From assembly GCA_949317995.1 (NCBI GenBank), contig OX439046.1, positions 39,282,002-39,346,001 on the forward strand: a stretch of 64,000 nucleotides of DNA, read 5' to 3'. The translations under genes and the position numbers were made by a program. A model generated the notes under the pieces. The model was not told where the DNA came from. It made no database searches and was given only the letters and a program-made list of their open reading frames with translations. Shown here piece after piece: positions 55,996 through 64,000 of this stretch. The stretch comes from Acholoe squamosa (Eukaryota; Annelida; Polychaeta; Phyllodocida; Polynoidae). Numbering within the stretch: position 1 is the stretch's first letter; each line of letters begins with the position of its first letter.

Positions 55996-56088
55996 GAGTC
56001 CGAGGGGGGAACCCCCGAGGGCGTAGTCCGTGGGGGAGGCAGGCAACAGTTGGGCAGGCCGGGAGTGCAGTTCTCTCTGTTTATTTCA
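55931..56088. repeat. Long hairpin
   Basis: Arms of about 55 bp: GAAATAAACAGAGAGAACTG...GGCTGGCTCCCC and the inverse GGGGGAGGCAGG...GTTTATTTC, with a G/C-rich loop (GAGGGGGGAACCCCCGAGGG). Confidence 0.8.
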
Positions 56089-56141
56089 TACATTAAAATA
56101 AAACACAACTCATTCAATTTACATGACAGTTGATATTTTTA

Positions 56142-56699
56142 TTAGACACAATATTTGCAGAAGAAGACAGAATTTCCATTTCCGGGGCATGCACATACAC
56201 AACAGAAACATTTGTTGTGTGTGAATTTACTTGCTTGATACCAGCTTTGACCAGTAAGACTAGATTTCCACATGTTGTGGAAACAATAACTGTTCAGTAT
56301 GGCTATGTTAGATATAGCATGCTCAAACAAAGCCTGTGCCAGGAAGTAAGTTTGGCTGTTTTTAGGACCAGGTAAAAAACCAGACAGAAATCCATTCTTA
56401 AAGTTTACCTCGAAAGAGAAATGATTTCGCACTCCAGGTATACTTAAGGCATGAAGTTCCAGTGTCACCTGTAGACATGTGAAACAAATAGTTTTAGCAA
56501 CTGCAGATACTTGCAGTTTACAGTTACACTGACAAAACACCCCTACTATGGGGTTACATTCTAACTCTTGGACAGTAACAACAAACTTTCTTACACTTCC
56601 TAAAGTGTACCTTGTGTAGTGTCTTGGACAGCTAGGTTCAGTGTGCAATTGATATACTCCTATGCACCAATCATGCAATATTAAGTTTTCACTGGACAA
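56142..56699 (-). CDS. Uncharacterised Polinton reading frame
   Basis: A 185-codon open frame on the polymerase strand, directly after the polymerase piece. It is Cys-rich (NKCFCCVCACPGNGNSVFFC, VFCQCNCKLQVSAVAKTICF) without a domain I recognise. It could be a genuine small Polinton gene or chance; the length and its position inside the element are the only support. Confidence 0.3.
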   Translation of the reverse strand: MSSENLILHDWCIGVYQLHTEPSCPRHYTRYTLGSVRKFVVTVQELECNPIVGVFCQCNCKLQVSAVAKTICFTCLQVTLELHALSIPGVRNHFSFEVNFKNGFLSGFLPGPKNSQTYFLAQALFEHAISNIAILNSYCFHNMWKSSLTGQSWYQASKFTHNKCFCCVCACPGNGNSVFFCKYCV

Positions 56700-57249
56700 T
56701 AGTACATGCAGTTTCTATTGTCCGTTTTTCAGGAATAATCACATCTTCTATTTTCTCTGCACTAAAAGCAAAGTAAAAAGTGTCAGTGTCCATTTCACAC
56801 ATTTCAAAGTCTTTCTCGTCTATGTATTCAAGGAGAAAGTCATAATAGAAGGCCGACATTTTAAGTTTGGCATATTGGTATACCATGAAACCTATTTGAA
56901 CTGGGAGGTCGTAGGTAATGGAGGTGGGCAAACAGGACAGTTCTACCGTGCTCTCGCTTATGTCTTGCACGTCTTGAACTGACCAGTGCATGGCCAAACG
57001 TCTTGCCTTTGTTTGAACAAAGTTTTGTTTGTTGCATATGGTTTTACTGTATGAACCATTTCCCAAAAGTTTGTAGAGATCTGACAGAATTTTACAGTCA
57101 ATGTTTTCGTCACCCTTCCTCCTTGCTTTGGTGACTTCATTCGTGAAGGGTAAAAAAGTGTGTTCTGGTGTGTATTCTATGAGAAGGTGTACTGTGGTAA
57201 CTACCAAACCTTTCTCCAGGTACCACTTCAAGAGAGGAGTTCCCAACAA
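56700..57249 (-). CDS. Protein-primed DNA polymerase B, C-terminal piece
   Basis: Family-B polymerase part: LEKGLVVTTVHLLIEYTPEH, the KLLGNGSYSKT block (motif B, K...N..Y), then KMSAFYYDFLLEYIDEKDFE and EMCEMDTDTFYFAF (motif C, DTD). This order and the spacing match protein-primed PolB of Polintons and adenoviruses. It is only a fragment of the usual enzyme (commonly around 1,000 residues) and lies opposite in strand to the capsid genes, as often seen in Polintons. Confidence 0.75.
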
Positions 57250-57439
57250 AGTATTACTTCAAGCAAGGAAGCACCTACAAAATGTTTGCCTTAGAGGCTG
57301 TAAACCTGGAGAGCAACTCAGAATTGATAGGATACTTGAACAGGTTCATAAATAGACTACACAGCTCGTTGGTGAGAAATCTAAGAAACAACAGAAAAAA
57401 AACAACAAAGCCACTGTCTTTCACTTCAACAGATACACT

Positions 57440-57841
57440 ATGAAATGTGTGGTTTCCTTACCTCCTGGTGTTGTCATGCAACTCCCAGAAAACTTAGGGA
57501 AACAATTAGGGTTTGATGGAAGTGTTTTCCTGAGCGGGAAAATACAAAGCCCCTATGTAGTAGACCTTCAGTACAAAAGTCGATGTGCTTTCGTGTACTC
57601 TGACATAGTGAAGCACAGTCTAGTGGGTGATTCTAAAGCACCCCTTTTGAGACAGATTAACATAAATCCCTTCAATGGTGACATACAAACCATAAGTTTT
57701 CAAAACTTGATATACCTGCCAGTCACCAAAACCACATTCAGACAGATAGGGATATACTTAAGAGACAAGACAGGGGAACCGATACCATTTGAAAGCGGAT
57801 CAGTGTCGGTGGTACTTGCCTTCAGACCTCTTCAAGGATAG
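57440..57841 (+). CDS. Penton (minor capsid)-like protein
   Basis: 133 residues. The protein contains MKCVVSLPPGVVMQLPENLG, then RCAFVYSDIVKHSLVGDSKA, PLLRQI, and a distal YLPVTKTTFRQIGIYLRDKT with GEPIPFESGSVSVVLAF. The Y-D-I-V...VGD...APLLR and I-R-D-x-T-G-x-P-x-PFE-x-G patterns are characteristic of Polinton minor capsid (penton, single jelly-roll) proteins. Those are usually longer, so this is a C-terminal match. First of four closely packed plus-strand virion genes (12-90 bp gaps). Confidence 0.75.
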   Translation: MKCVVSLPPGVVMQLPENLGKQLGFDGSVFLSGKIQSPYVVDLQYKSRCAFVYSDIVKHSLVGDSKAPLLRQININPFNGDIQTISFQNLIYLPVTKTTFRQIGIYLRDKTGEPIPFESGSVSVVLAFRPLQG

Positions 57842-57853
57842 GGGTATACGACC

Positions 57854-58309
57854 ATGCTTCACTATGGAACCCCTTCCTACCTGGCCCCTAGGGGTCAGTA
57901 CATGGAATACTACAAGAAATCACAGTTTGGAAACGGTGCCCTACCAGCGTACGGCGGTCTGGGCAGACAAAGAGGACATGGACTGGGAACGTTAATAGTT
58001 GGATTACTGAGAGGTGCTGTTTCCCTCCTAAGTTCTATAGGGCGCTCAGCTGCCAAAACTGCAGGCAAAGCTTTGCTTTCTACAGGCGCTGAAGTTTTGT
58101 CAGATGTGGTAGCAGGGAAAAGTTTGAAGAGAAGTGTAGTCAGGAGAAGCAAAGCAACAGGTAAGCAGTTGCTCAAAAGGGCTGCTTCTTCTGCTCAAGG
58201 ATACATAAAAGGTACATCTGGACCTTCTCCAGCCAAACGACGAGCAACCACCAAGCGTGGAGGACGTAAGGGGCAACGAGGTAGAGGTAGAGGAAACACC
58301 TTGTTTTAG
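57854..58309 (+). CDS. Small basic core/minor virion protein (pVI/pX-like)
   Basis: 151 residues. It starts MLHYGTPSYLAPRGQYMEYY; the middle has a Gly/Ala-rich hydrophobic helix (GLGTLIVGLLRGAVSLLSSI), then AGKALLSTGAEVLSDVVAGK. The tail is strongly basic (KRRATTKRGGRKGQRGRGRG). Small proteins with a G-x-G-x2-hydrophobic segment and an Arg/Lys-rich end lie beside the capsid genes in Polintons and are compared with adenovirus core or cementing proteins. Assignment by composition and context. Confidence 0.6.
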   Translation: MLHYGTPSYLAPRGQYMEYYKKSQFGNGALPAYGGLGRQRGHGLGTLIVGLLRGAVSLLSSIGRSAAKTAGKALLSTGAEVLSDVVAGKSLKRSVVRRSKATGKQLLKRAASSAQGYIKGTSGPSPAKRRATTKRGGRKGQRGRGRGNTLF

Positions 58310-58395
58310 TCATAAGTCTCCTTCATCCCAAGGGTCAGGTATGTGCAGTAGGGGAACTAGATCTGCATGCCTTACCTGTAACTCAAAAGGACATA

Positions 58396-59628
58396 TTGAA
58401 GTGTCAGGTAGTAACCAAAACTACCAACAATGCACTTACTCCACACACTGAAACCTTTGACTTCACCTTTGAAGCAAGCAACCTGTACACAGACCTCTCA
58501 GAAACTGAGATGTACATGGAACTGGAAGCCGTGGCGGCCGACGGAACTACTCACCTCGCAGTCGACATAGAAGCTGCTCCAGTGAACAACTTGGCACATT
58601 CTCTCTTTGCATCCTGTCAGCTGCTGATTAACGAGGAAAAAGTCACCGGGAACAATGAAGACTACAGGCTCAAGGCATACATATTGGACACAATTTGTTG
58701 CAACAAAGAAGACAAAGAAACTCGACTCAAAGGTTGTCAAAAGTACATGAAAGACACCTGTGCGCACATGGAAGCCAGAGCGGTCGCCAATGTAGTATGG
58801 ACGGCCCGAAAAGCAGAATTTAGTGCTCGCAACAAACATGCCTTAGTCATGAGGCCACACCTGGATTTGATTAAACAGTGCAAGGTGCTGCCTCCTAACT
58901 GTGAAATAAAGTTCATCTTCGAAAAGAATCAACCCAATTACTACATGATGCAAGCAGCTGATCAAAACTACTGGATTAAAATCACCAAAGCTGAAATGTC
59001 ATTTCTCCAAAAAAGTGTCGACGACGAGGTAATAAAAACTCACGTCACCAGTGTGAGGAACCCGCAATGGGGACCTTTTAACTATCACATAGCCAGGTGT
59101 AAAGTCACTAAACACACATTGGACGGTGGCTCCCAAGACTACAGTTGGACTCAGCCTGACACTACTCAAATCCCCACTAGGATAGTCTTGTGTATGATAA
59201 AGGACACAGCAGCTGCTGGGACCAAGACAGAAAATCCTTTCAACTGCAGACACTTCAACGTGAAAGAAATTTGCGTGAGATATGACGATCAAAAGTTTGA
59301 GTTGAAGACTGACTTCAAAACAGGGAATTGCATCAGAGCCTACAGTCAAATGTTCAAAGACAGAGGGCTTTCGGCTTTGGGTCAAGACTGTGGAATAACT
59401 CTGGAGGATTTCCAAGGTGGATATTCCTTCTTTGTTTTCGACCTCACCCCAGACAGAGCACCTGAAGACAGTCGTATAAATCTCATTAAGCAAGGGAAGT
59501 TGGGCATTTCCCTCAGGTTTGCCGCCCCGACTACTCATGCCATATCTGCCGTCTTGTGTTCCTTCTATGACAACAACATCCAACTGACGGCCGAGTCTCT
59601 TCCTGTCACAGACTACCACATGAACTAA
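58396..59628 (+). CDS. Major capsid-like protein (double jelly-roll type)
   Basis: 410 residues in one open frame. Landmarks include TPHTETFDFTFEASNLYTDL, AVDIEAAPVNNLAHSLFASC followed by QLLINEEKVTG and NEDYRLKAYILDTI, later PPNCEIKFIFEKNQPNYYMM and the C-terminal SLRFAAPTTHAISAVLCSFY. The N-x-L-x-H-S-L-F...L-x-N-x-x-V...YRAY-like order matches the abundant invertebrate Polinton family often labelled F54H12.2-like, regarded as the double jelly-roll major capsid protein. Slightly short for the family. It follows the core-like gene by 86 bp and precedes the protease by 5 bp. Confidence 0.75.
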   Translation: MKCQVVTKTTNNALTPHTETFDFTFEASNLYTDLSETEMYMELEAVAADGTTHLAVDIEAAPVNNLAHSLFASCQLLINEEKVTGNNEDYRLKAYILDTICCNKEDKETRLKGCQKYMKDTCAHMEARAVANVVWTARKAEFSARNKHALVMRPHLDLIKQCKVLPPNCEIKFIFEKNQPNYYMMQAADQNYWIKITKAEMSFLQKSVDDEVIKTHVTSVRNPQWGPFNYHIARCKVTKHTLDGGSQDYSWTQPDTTQIPTRIVLCMIKDTAAAGTKTENPFNCRHFNVKEICVRYDDQKFELKTDFKTGNCIRAYSQMFKDRGLSALGQDCGITLEDFQGGYSFFVFDLTPDRAPEDSRINLIKQGKLGISLRFAAPTTHAISAVLCSFYDNNIQLTAESLPVTDYHMN

Positions 59629-59633
59629 GAAGA

Positions 59634-60310
59634 ATGAAAACTTCAGACATAACAGTTGCACTGGGAAACCATCCACACACAAGGCATTTCTACCTGGGAA
59701 CTTTTGCCAGTAATCAATGTCCTAAAAAACCCATTCCCTCTACGTGTTTCGTGAGTAACACAGATCCAAGTTCTAAACCCGGACAGGACTGGCTGGCATT
59801 TTACATTTCTGATAAAGGGAATGTGTTCTACTTTGATCCCTATGGCTTACCTCCATTAACTATATATCACAAAAGGTTCATGCAGAGTGAGAGTGAGTAA
59901 TAGATGTTTAACGCCATTTCGACAGCTACGGTCATATTCATGGCGAGAACTACATTACACTATTTCACAGGGGAATGTGTCAGTGCCCGCGCATATGTGC
60001 ACCACACACATCCCGAGGGGATAGGAAAGAGGAGAAATAGACCCTTTTAAGTGGGCTAGGGAAGCCCGGGTTCATGCAGAAGTCGTCAGATGGTCACGGG
60101 TCGTTCAACAGACAACAAGTACAAAACTTTTACGCTAAAACGTGTGGAGCACACTGCATTAACTTCCTCATACAAACATGTCGCACGAAGGACCCACACC
60201 ACACTGTGAAAAGGTTTTCTCAGGTACCCTCCAACTTAATGGACAAAATTGTAAGTCCATTGCTGAGGAAAAGAGAGAAGAAGAGACTATGGATTTCGAA
60301 ATGAGTTCAG
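59634..60310 (+). CDS. Adenain-like cysteine protease, split by a SINE
   Basis: The first part, up to about 59,880, has HTRHFYLGTFASNQCP, then STCFVSNTDPSSKPGQDWLA and VFYFDPYGLPP. After the SINE (59,887-60,068) comes FYAKTCGAHCINFLIQTC, the catalytic-cysteine block. The YLGTF...FDPYG...CG.HC order matches adenovirus-type (C5/Ulp1-like) maturation proteases carried by Polintons. The duplicated target GGTTCATGCAGA falls inside the gene. Confidence 0.8.
59887..60068 (-). mobile_element. SINE copy 5 (ACTC-tail type)
   Basis: 182 bp with a perfect 12-bp target duplication GGTTCATGCAGA (59,875-59,886 and 60,069-60,080). Tail: GACCGTAGCTGTCGAAATGG...TACTCACTCTCAC on its own strand. Inserted in the Polinton protease gene. 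Confidence 0.9.
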
Positions 60311-60522
60311 AAGAAGCAGCAGTGAAGACAGACGTGAGCAACCTGTTGGTGAAAGGGAGAGTTAAACATGAATTGGACATGATAGACTGGCTTCAGAGCA
60401 CAGCAGAAGTAATAGACAAGGTTCTGGCCATGATGGGAGAGTTAATGGACAAAGTGGTAGCCCTTGAGGAGAATCACATAGGAGGAACTGCTGGAGAGGA
60501 TGCGTGCCTTAGAGGATCGTAG
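60289..60522 (+). CDS. Small acidic/helical Polinton frame
   Basis: 77 codons: MDFEMSSEEAAVKTDVSNLL, then an amphipathic stretch WLQSTAEVIDKVLAMMGELM that looks helical or coiled coil. It overlaps the protease end in another frame. An AATAAA lies downstream near 60,659. No family recognised; could be a real late gene or chance. Confidence 0.35.
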   Translation: MDFEMSSEEAAVKTDVSNLLVKGRVKHELDMIDWLQSTAEVIDKVLAMMGELMDKVVALEENHIGGTAGEDACLRGS

Positions 60523-60804
60523 CCAAAGTCCAACTCCAGCTAAGACCGGGTGCAGTTGGTACTGCAACAAGAATTCATTTTCCATATAATGTTCATGTAC
60601 TTTGCTTACAAGCATATCATATCGACATTATACCTACCATGTACTCTGATTTGAGAAACAATAAAAAGATAGAATTAAAAAGGATGGAGTTGTGTCTTTT
60701 TTTTGCATCTTAATTTGATATATTGCATAAAATCCATAGGAGTATTGCATTAGAACATTACAAAAGAACCCTTTGTTATTTCGTCATGGGTATCAATGAG
60801 TCAT

Positions 60805-61178
60805 GGGTATTGCGTAAATCCATAGAAATATTGCATCAGAACATGAGTCATGGCTATTGTGAAATTTATTACAAGGATTGCACAATACACCTTCATACGT
60901 AGGTCATACGTTTTTTTTTACGTCACTTCTGATATGTAAGTAGGTCAAACCTAGGTATTGCGCAATTCACTTAATTTATGCAACTAGGTCATGTCACTAG
61001 GTCATGCCAAATCCAGCTCTCTGATTGGTTGAGAAAACTAGGTCACGACCTTGTGACGTCACTTCCTGTCAAATCCAGGCCTCTGATTGGTTGAAACTAG
61101 GTCACTTCCGGTCTACCAGTAGGTCATGACCTAGTTACTCTATAACCCATTGCGCTCAGTTTGCATCTATATACTACT
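60805..61178 (-). repeat. Polinton right terminal inverted repeat
   Basis: About 374 bp, inverse of 55,124-55,485, ending CATCTATATACTACT. A degenerate extra piece of the inner end lies at 60,721-60,760. Confidence 0.85.
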
Positions 61179-61258
61179 GGTATTCATGATGTATTGCCTA
61201 GGTATTCATGATGCGTAGCTAAGATATTCATGATGTGTTGCTAAGGTATTCATGATGT
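61179..61258. repeat. Minisatellite, right part
   Basis: Continues the 54,650-55,123 array (GGTATTCATGATG units) between the Polinton and an LTR. Confidence 0.85.
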
Positions 61259-61633
61259 TGTAAGGGTTTGTGGCCTTACGGACCTGGGGGGTTCGGGTCT
61301 TACGATTCGGAAAGAAAGAGTAAGACAGTATTCCAAGTGTATGCCAACGGTTAGGTTTATTACTTAATGCACACTCACGGCTGCCGAATGATATCAAAGA
61401 GGCAGCTAATATTAAAAGACAGTGGTTTACATAGTGTGGAGGCCAGAAGGGCCTCTGACGTAGCGGCTGAGCCCTGGGCTTTATATACGGACCCAGGTGT
61501 TCGTCGTCAGATGTCCCCACAGACCCGGATCGGTGCTGCCACCTATCCGGAACCTGAGGAACGTCCGACGACTCGACTCACCCGCCACGTCAGACGGTAC
61601 CCAACTCCTATGGTAGTAAAGTGTACCTCTACA
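61259..61633 (-). repeat. LTR of the second family A copy
   Basis: 375 bp, on its strand TGTAGAGGTACAC...CCCTTACA. The TATA (CCGTATATAAAGCCC) and AATAAA positions match the element A LTRs. Confidence 0.85.
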
Positions 61634-63140
61634 CCACTCCCCCAGACATTTAGGAGGGTGTTATACGTATAATATTACTAGGATAACATTTCTACATGTC
61701 TAAACCTTTAGTAATAGAGGTACAACCACAGGTATAACATTAGCACTAAATAAATTGTGAACCAGATGTCATATATATATATTCGATAGTGAATTTTAGT
61801 TACATATAACGATTAGGATGTTGAAATATTATACGAATTACTTGAAGAAGAGACAGTTATGTGAAACGGAACTGTCTATTTAATTATTATACCACATAAT
61901 ATTGTATTATATTTCAGGTATAATTAATAAGACAAGTAATATGAATCGTATACATGTGATGATGACAGCTATATGTAACGGAACTGTCGATAATAAAACA
62001 TATCACAAAATAACATCCGTACGTGTGTTTGTAGTCATTGACACCACATTTGAATATGTAGTCTTAAAGAAGACTGTTATAGTAACATCACTATCTAATG
62101 ACATGTCGTATATTAATATTATACGAATCCGTTAAGGATTCCGTGAGTAGTACGAATATGATTATTTATAACATACACTTGAAAAAAAAAACATCACGGT
62201 GTGATAATGAATATAATAATATATTATCACCGTGTACCTAATAACTTTTATAGCACCAGATCATTATACTTATTATATAATTTGTCTCGCAGGACAATAA
62301 TATGTGTTATCTGGTGAAGTTTAACGGATCTTATAATATAAATACTAATAGTGATTAGAGATCCGTATCAGGAAATGTCTATGTACCCGTATTATAATAT
62401 GTATCTAGTGGATATGTACATACATATAATATTATAGAAAAATAGAAATATGACATTATATACAATATACAGGAATTATAAATGCTGCTGGAGTCTTCTG
62501 CTGTATCCTCCGGGTACTAGTAGGTAGGTGTGGTCAGCTAACCACGGGATGGACGTGCTAAAGTTTATAGTTTCCTTATATTGAGTGAACACGGTAGTTG
62601 ATTTGGGGCAGCTACCCACAATCCTCTAGTAGTGCTAAAGTTTATAGTATATCCGAATGGTGTAGATTTGTAGAATATTAGTCCGGATGTGTCAACTGTG
62701 TAGAGAACGTAATCCTTTTTAAGTTTTAGTTGACATAAGTAAAATAATAGTCCGATATAGGTTGATCCGGAAGTAATAGTAGTAGAGATATAAGTCCATT
62801 CGGGAGTACAGATGAGTTGTAGAGGTAAATCGTAAAGTCCATCCTAGTAATTGGTTAGCACGGGTAACAGCAGGAGTCTGGAACTGGCATCCGGATACGT
62901 CTCACAGCAGCAAGTCTACTATCGGATTGTTCATGGATGAAATTATAAATCCGAATAGGCTATTCAGGGTGTAATAAATGTTATACAACCTGAATAATAG
63001 ACTGGTCAAAGGAACCCGGAACACATAGCATAGGTGTTCATGCACTAGTAAAAGCATTCGCAGACCTTTAGGGTTCCGCAAAGACTATATCTGGTCATTT
63101 GGTGTTGGAAAAAAATTATGGAAGAAATAACCCTAGCATG
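61634..63140 (-). other. AT-rich 3' tail of the second family A copy
   Basis: Corresponds in position and character to 27,547-29,067. Begins with the purine tract CTGGGGGAGTGG next to the LTR. No gene. Confidence 0.7.
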
Positions 63141-63142
63141 CT

Positions 63143-64000
63143 TTAAACGGATTTCTTAGCATGCTTCTTCTTCAGAAGAGCTAAAGCCGACTCGGGAGTG
63201 CCGTCCCACTCGTCCAAGTCGACTCCGAACACCCTCATGAACTTAGTGTTCAGGTTGGTGTTCCGAGTGATCTCCTCCTTTACACGCTTTTCCAACACGT
63301 GTACATCCATAGCTGCTTTTTCTTGAGCAGCTGAGGCAGCCTCCTCCTGGGCCTTTACATCGTCCCGGATGAGAGTCTCGAGACGTTGCTTTTCAGCGTC
63401 GCCCACCTGTTTCATACACAACAGGGTTTCGTTTAGGAGACCCTGATGAAACTCGATCGCTTTCTCACGAACGGTCTTCTCCCAATGGGTGTAGATGGCC
63501 TTCTGGACATCTGCCTCCCCTTGGCGAGACTTCTCAAACCAAACTTCCGCATTACCAGTTTTAATGGTAATGGCGTCCTTCGGTTTCTCAGGTGCCGCGA
63601 CAGCCTTGGGAGGAGTCGAGGCGGCCTGTGGACCACTTCCGGGTTTAGGACTCCCGGACACACCTGTCGTTGGTACACAGAAGGCAGGTGGTACATTCTG
63701 TTTCAGTCCCATTTGCAGGTACATGTTTAACTGCTCCTGGGTAAAGGTAACTGGTGGGGCGGCTGGAGCGGATGCAGATCCGGCGGCAGCAGATGCGGTG
63801 GTCTTCTTTGGCATAAGGCGACCATCCTTTCCTACCACCAAGGTCTGGCTCTCAGGTCCAGGTCCCTGGTTTAAGGACGGAAAGTTTCGAGAACTCACTT
63901 TCCCAGGTTTAGATACGGCTCCAGCGTATCCGGCAGGTTCAGGCTTCTTGAACACCGGAGTGCCCTGAGCCTGTTCTGCGGGGTGCCTTGTCAGAGGGGA
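63143..64000 (-). CDS. Accessory 3' gene, second copy (partial)
   Basis: At least 270 codons, continuing past the window. It matches the C-terminal part of the element A accessory gene: KPEPAGYAGAVSKPGKVSSR, then KDAITIKTGNAEVWFEKSRQ, GEADVQKAIYTHWEK, DVHVLEKRVKEEITRNTNLN and an end in KKHAKKSV. Helical domain and Pro/Ala linker are in the same order. Many differences from the first copy fall at third codon positions by eye, suggesting the protein was maintained. Confidence 0.75.
   Translation of the reverse strand, partial: SPLTRHPAEQAQGTPVFKKPEPAGYAGAVSKPGKVSSRNFPSLNQGPGPESQTLVVGKDGRLMPKKTTASAAAGSASAPAAPPVTFTQEQLNMYLQMGLKQNVPPAFCVPTTGVSGSPKPGSGPQAASTPPKAVAAPEKPKDAITIKTGNAEVWFEKSRQGEADVQKAIYTHWEKTVREKAIEFHQGLLNETLLCMKQVGDAEKQRLETLIRDDVKAQEEAASAAQEKAAMDVHVLEKRVKEEITRNTNLNTKFMRVFGVDLDEWDGTPESALALLKKKHAKKSV

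Larger units (their letters stand above)
55124..61178 (+). mobile_element. Compact Polinton (Maverick)-like element, broken
   Basis: 6,055 bp with inverted ends beginning AGTAGTATATAGATGC (about 360-370 bp at each side) and the 6-bp flank GGTATT on both sides (55,118-55,123 and 61,179-61,184). AG...CT ends and a 6-bp duplication are Polinton traits, though GGTATT also occurs in the host minisatellite. Parts: a piece of protein-primed DNA polymerase B (minus strand), then plus-strand penton-like, small basic core-like, major-capsid-like and adenain-like protease genes. It is far shorter than the usual 15-20 kb, and I see no integrase or packaging ATPase. A SINE lies in the protease gene. It is a broken relic with several interruptions; the capsid genes look fairly young. 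Confidence 0.88.
61259..64000 (-). mobile_element. Second copy of LTR family A, cut by the window end
   Basis: Minus-strand copy: 3' LTR at 61,259-61,633, AT-rich tail (61,634-63,140), then the accessory gene (63,143 onward). The LTR half with TATA is very close to that of element A (AGGTTCCGGATAGGTGGCAG shared), while the other half is diverged. Extent beyond 64,000 unknown. Confidence 0.85.

Overview
The window looks like a piece of an animal nuclear genome, most likely a marine invertebrate and probably a mollusc. I infer this from the mix of mobile elements (DIRS, Ty3-like LTR elements, a Polinton, many MITEs), the eukaryotic splice-like signals, and a SINE whose tail runs from GACCTTAGCTGT through GCGTTAAACA to (ACTC)n, a tail style I associate with molluscan genomes. 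There are no bacterial operons and no complete host gene. At most three small candidate host exons are visible, all on the minus strand.

Layout. 1-2.5 kb: a short tandem repeat and MITE debris. 2.5-9.4 kb: a broken DIRS element on the minus strand, with a MITE and a SINE inserted in its gag-like region. 10.7-11.6 kb: two candidate coding exons. 12.36-14.75 kb: a 20-bp minisatellite with higher-order structure. 15.8-17.5 kb: a palindromic minisatellite split by a 5'-truncated LINE. 18.6-29.4 kb: a broken Ty3-like LTR element with matching LTRs and an unusual extra 3' gene. 29.5-32 kb: foldback elements and MITEs. 33.3-42.2 kb: a second, unrelated Ty3-like element on the minus strand, carrying two SINEs, a MITE and a miniature LTR element (TRIM). 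42.5-46 kb: a pogo-like MITE, a third candidate exon, an LTR-like relic and a Harbinger-type MITE. 47.5-49.4 kb: a MITE with 67-bp inverted ends, a 9-bp target duplication and a core of short palindromes. 50.8-54.1 kb: poly-G/poly-C-rich MITEs and foldbacks. 54.65-61.26 kb: a minisatellite that received a compact Polinton (55,124-61,178) and, 80 bp further on, a second copy of the first LTR family, which runs off the window end on the minus strand.

The region is a graveyard of nested mobile DNA. The order of insertion can often be read: SINEs, TA-target MITEs and the TRIM went into older retroelements, and a SINE went into the Polinton protease gene. The most unusual items are (1) the TRIM whose LTR holds a tRNA-Cys-like sequence whose 3' end matches the element's own primer-binding site; (2) the palindrome-array element with a perfect 9-bp target duplication; (3) the zinc-finger-bearing accessory gene of the LTR family, similar in protein sequence in two diverged copies; and (4) one SINE body carried on two different 3' tails.
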